Virus record (IMG/VR): IMGVR_UViG_3300042465_001063
Location: 1-28,727 of that record
DNA length: 28,727 bases
Origin: a virus
Strand: one strand, 5' to 3'
This document shows positions 28,469 to 28,727 of the stretch, piece by piece. Below the pieces are notes generated by a model, which was not told where the DNA came from, did no database searches, and was given only the letters and a program-made list of their open reading frames with translations. The translations under genes and the position numbers were made by a program. How positions within the stretch are numbered: position 1 is the first letter of the stretch; the number at the start of each line of letters is the position of its first letter.

Positions 28469-28727
28469 ATGCCTACCATTACCCTGCGCCGCAAAGACGG
28501 CTCTGAAATCGAGACCGTCAAGTCACACCTGCTGGTCTGCCATGCTGGGTCTGTGACCCACACCCTTCACCTGCACCGGGATTCCCTCGGCTTCTGGGCC
28601 GTGTCTGACCCCCGCTCTGGCGGCAAGGTCTTGCACGTTGTCGGGCAGTTCAAGGGACTGCCTGTTGCGTCCAATGGCATGACCCTGCGTGAGATCAGAG
28701 GCTCTGCCCAGCAACAGATCGATGCCC
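28469..28727 (+). CDS. Rightward phage protein, N-terminal part (cut by right edge)
   Basis: Open from ATG at 28469 to the window end (86 full codons) with no stop. AAAGGAA precedes the start by 4-5 nt. Reads MPTITLRRKDGSEIETVKSH, LLVCHAGSVTHTLHLHRDSL, GFWAVSDPRSGGKVLHVVGQ and GMTLREIRGSAQQQIDA. Beta strands alternate with loops; several His are visible but no metal or catalytic motif is clear. It is preceded by the same hairpin element as the gene before it, so the two are probably regulated alike. Function unknown. Confidence 0.7.
   Translation, partial: MPTITLRRKDGSEIETVKSHLLVCHAGSVTHTLHLHRDSLGFWAVSDPRSGGKVLHVVGQFKGLPVASNGMTLREIRGSAQQQIDA

Overview
The window is phage DNA, most likely from a tailed, short-tailed (podovirus-like) phage of a Gram-negative aquatic bacterium. 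The evidence is a compact virion module (small and large terminase, portal, scaffold, HK97-type capsid, neck/adaptor proteins, nozzle-like protein, several tail-fibre-like proteins) plus a lysis set (holin, GH24 lysozyme). No long contractile-tail genes are seen (no sheath, baseplate or tape measure). Many of the proteins look like families I know from uncultured marine and freshwater phage genomes. A betaproteobacterial host is only a guess. No integrase, tRNA gene, insertion sequence or CRISPR array is visible.

Layout. About 27.3 kb is one leftward (minus-strand) late block, read from right to left. It starts with packaging: terminase small subunit (27337-26699), a C-rich gap, a LexA-like winged-helix regulator, terminase large subunit and portal. 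Next come a small conserved gene, a GroES-like co-chaperonin, the scaffold, two further head genes and the major capsid protein, which is followed by an intrinsic terminator. After it come two beta-rich virion proteins with structured, possibly switch-like leaders, then a GT-A glycosyltransferase. A run of small Lys/Gly-rich proteins sharing C-terminal motifs follows, with neck/adaptor proteins and a zinc-ribbon protein among them. Then come a pair of paralogous small virion proteins, a set of repeat-built tail fibre proteins (two of them beta-propellers), a tail assembly chaperone, a cassette of membrane proteins including a 30-residue one, the holin, the lysozyme, a 635-residue nozzle-like protein, and the start of one more tail gene cut by the left edge. 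Genes are tightly packed with many ATGA, GTGA and TAATG junctions, so translational coupling is probably widespread.

The right end (27338-28123) is a divergent control region. It holds three DnaA-box matches, iteron-like repeats, an inverted repeat, a perfect TTGACA -35 box and a structured leader. It is followed by two rightward genes, the second cut by the right edge. Both rightward genes are preceded by the same hairpin element.

The most unusual signal is an octamer family, GTTTA(A/C)AC. By hand count it occurs 18 times, including in every intergenic region around the regulator, terminase and early genes. One copy sits between the -35 and -10 boxes of the candidate rightward promoter, and two sit directly in front of the LexA-like regulator. 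I propose, as inference, a phage regulon controlled through this site.
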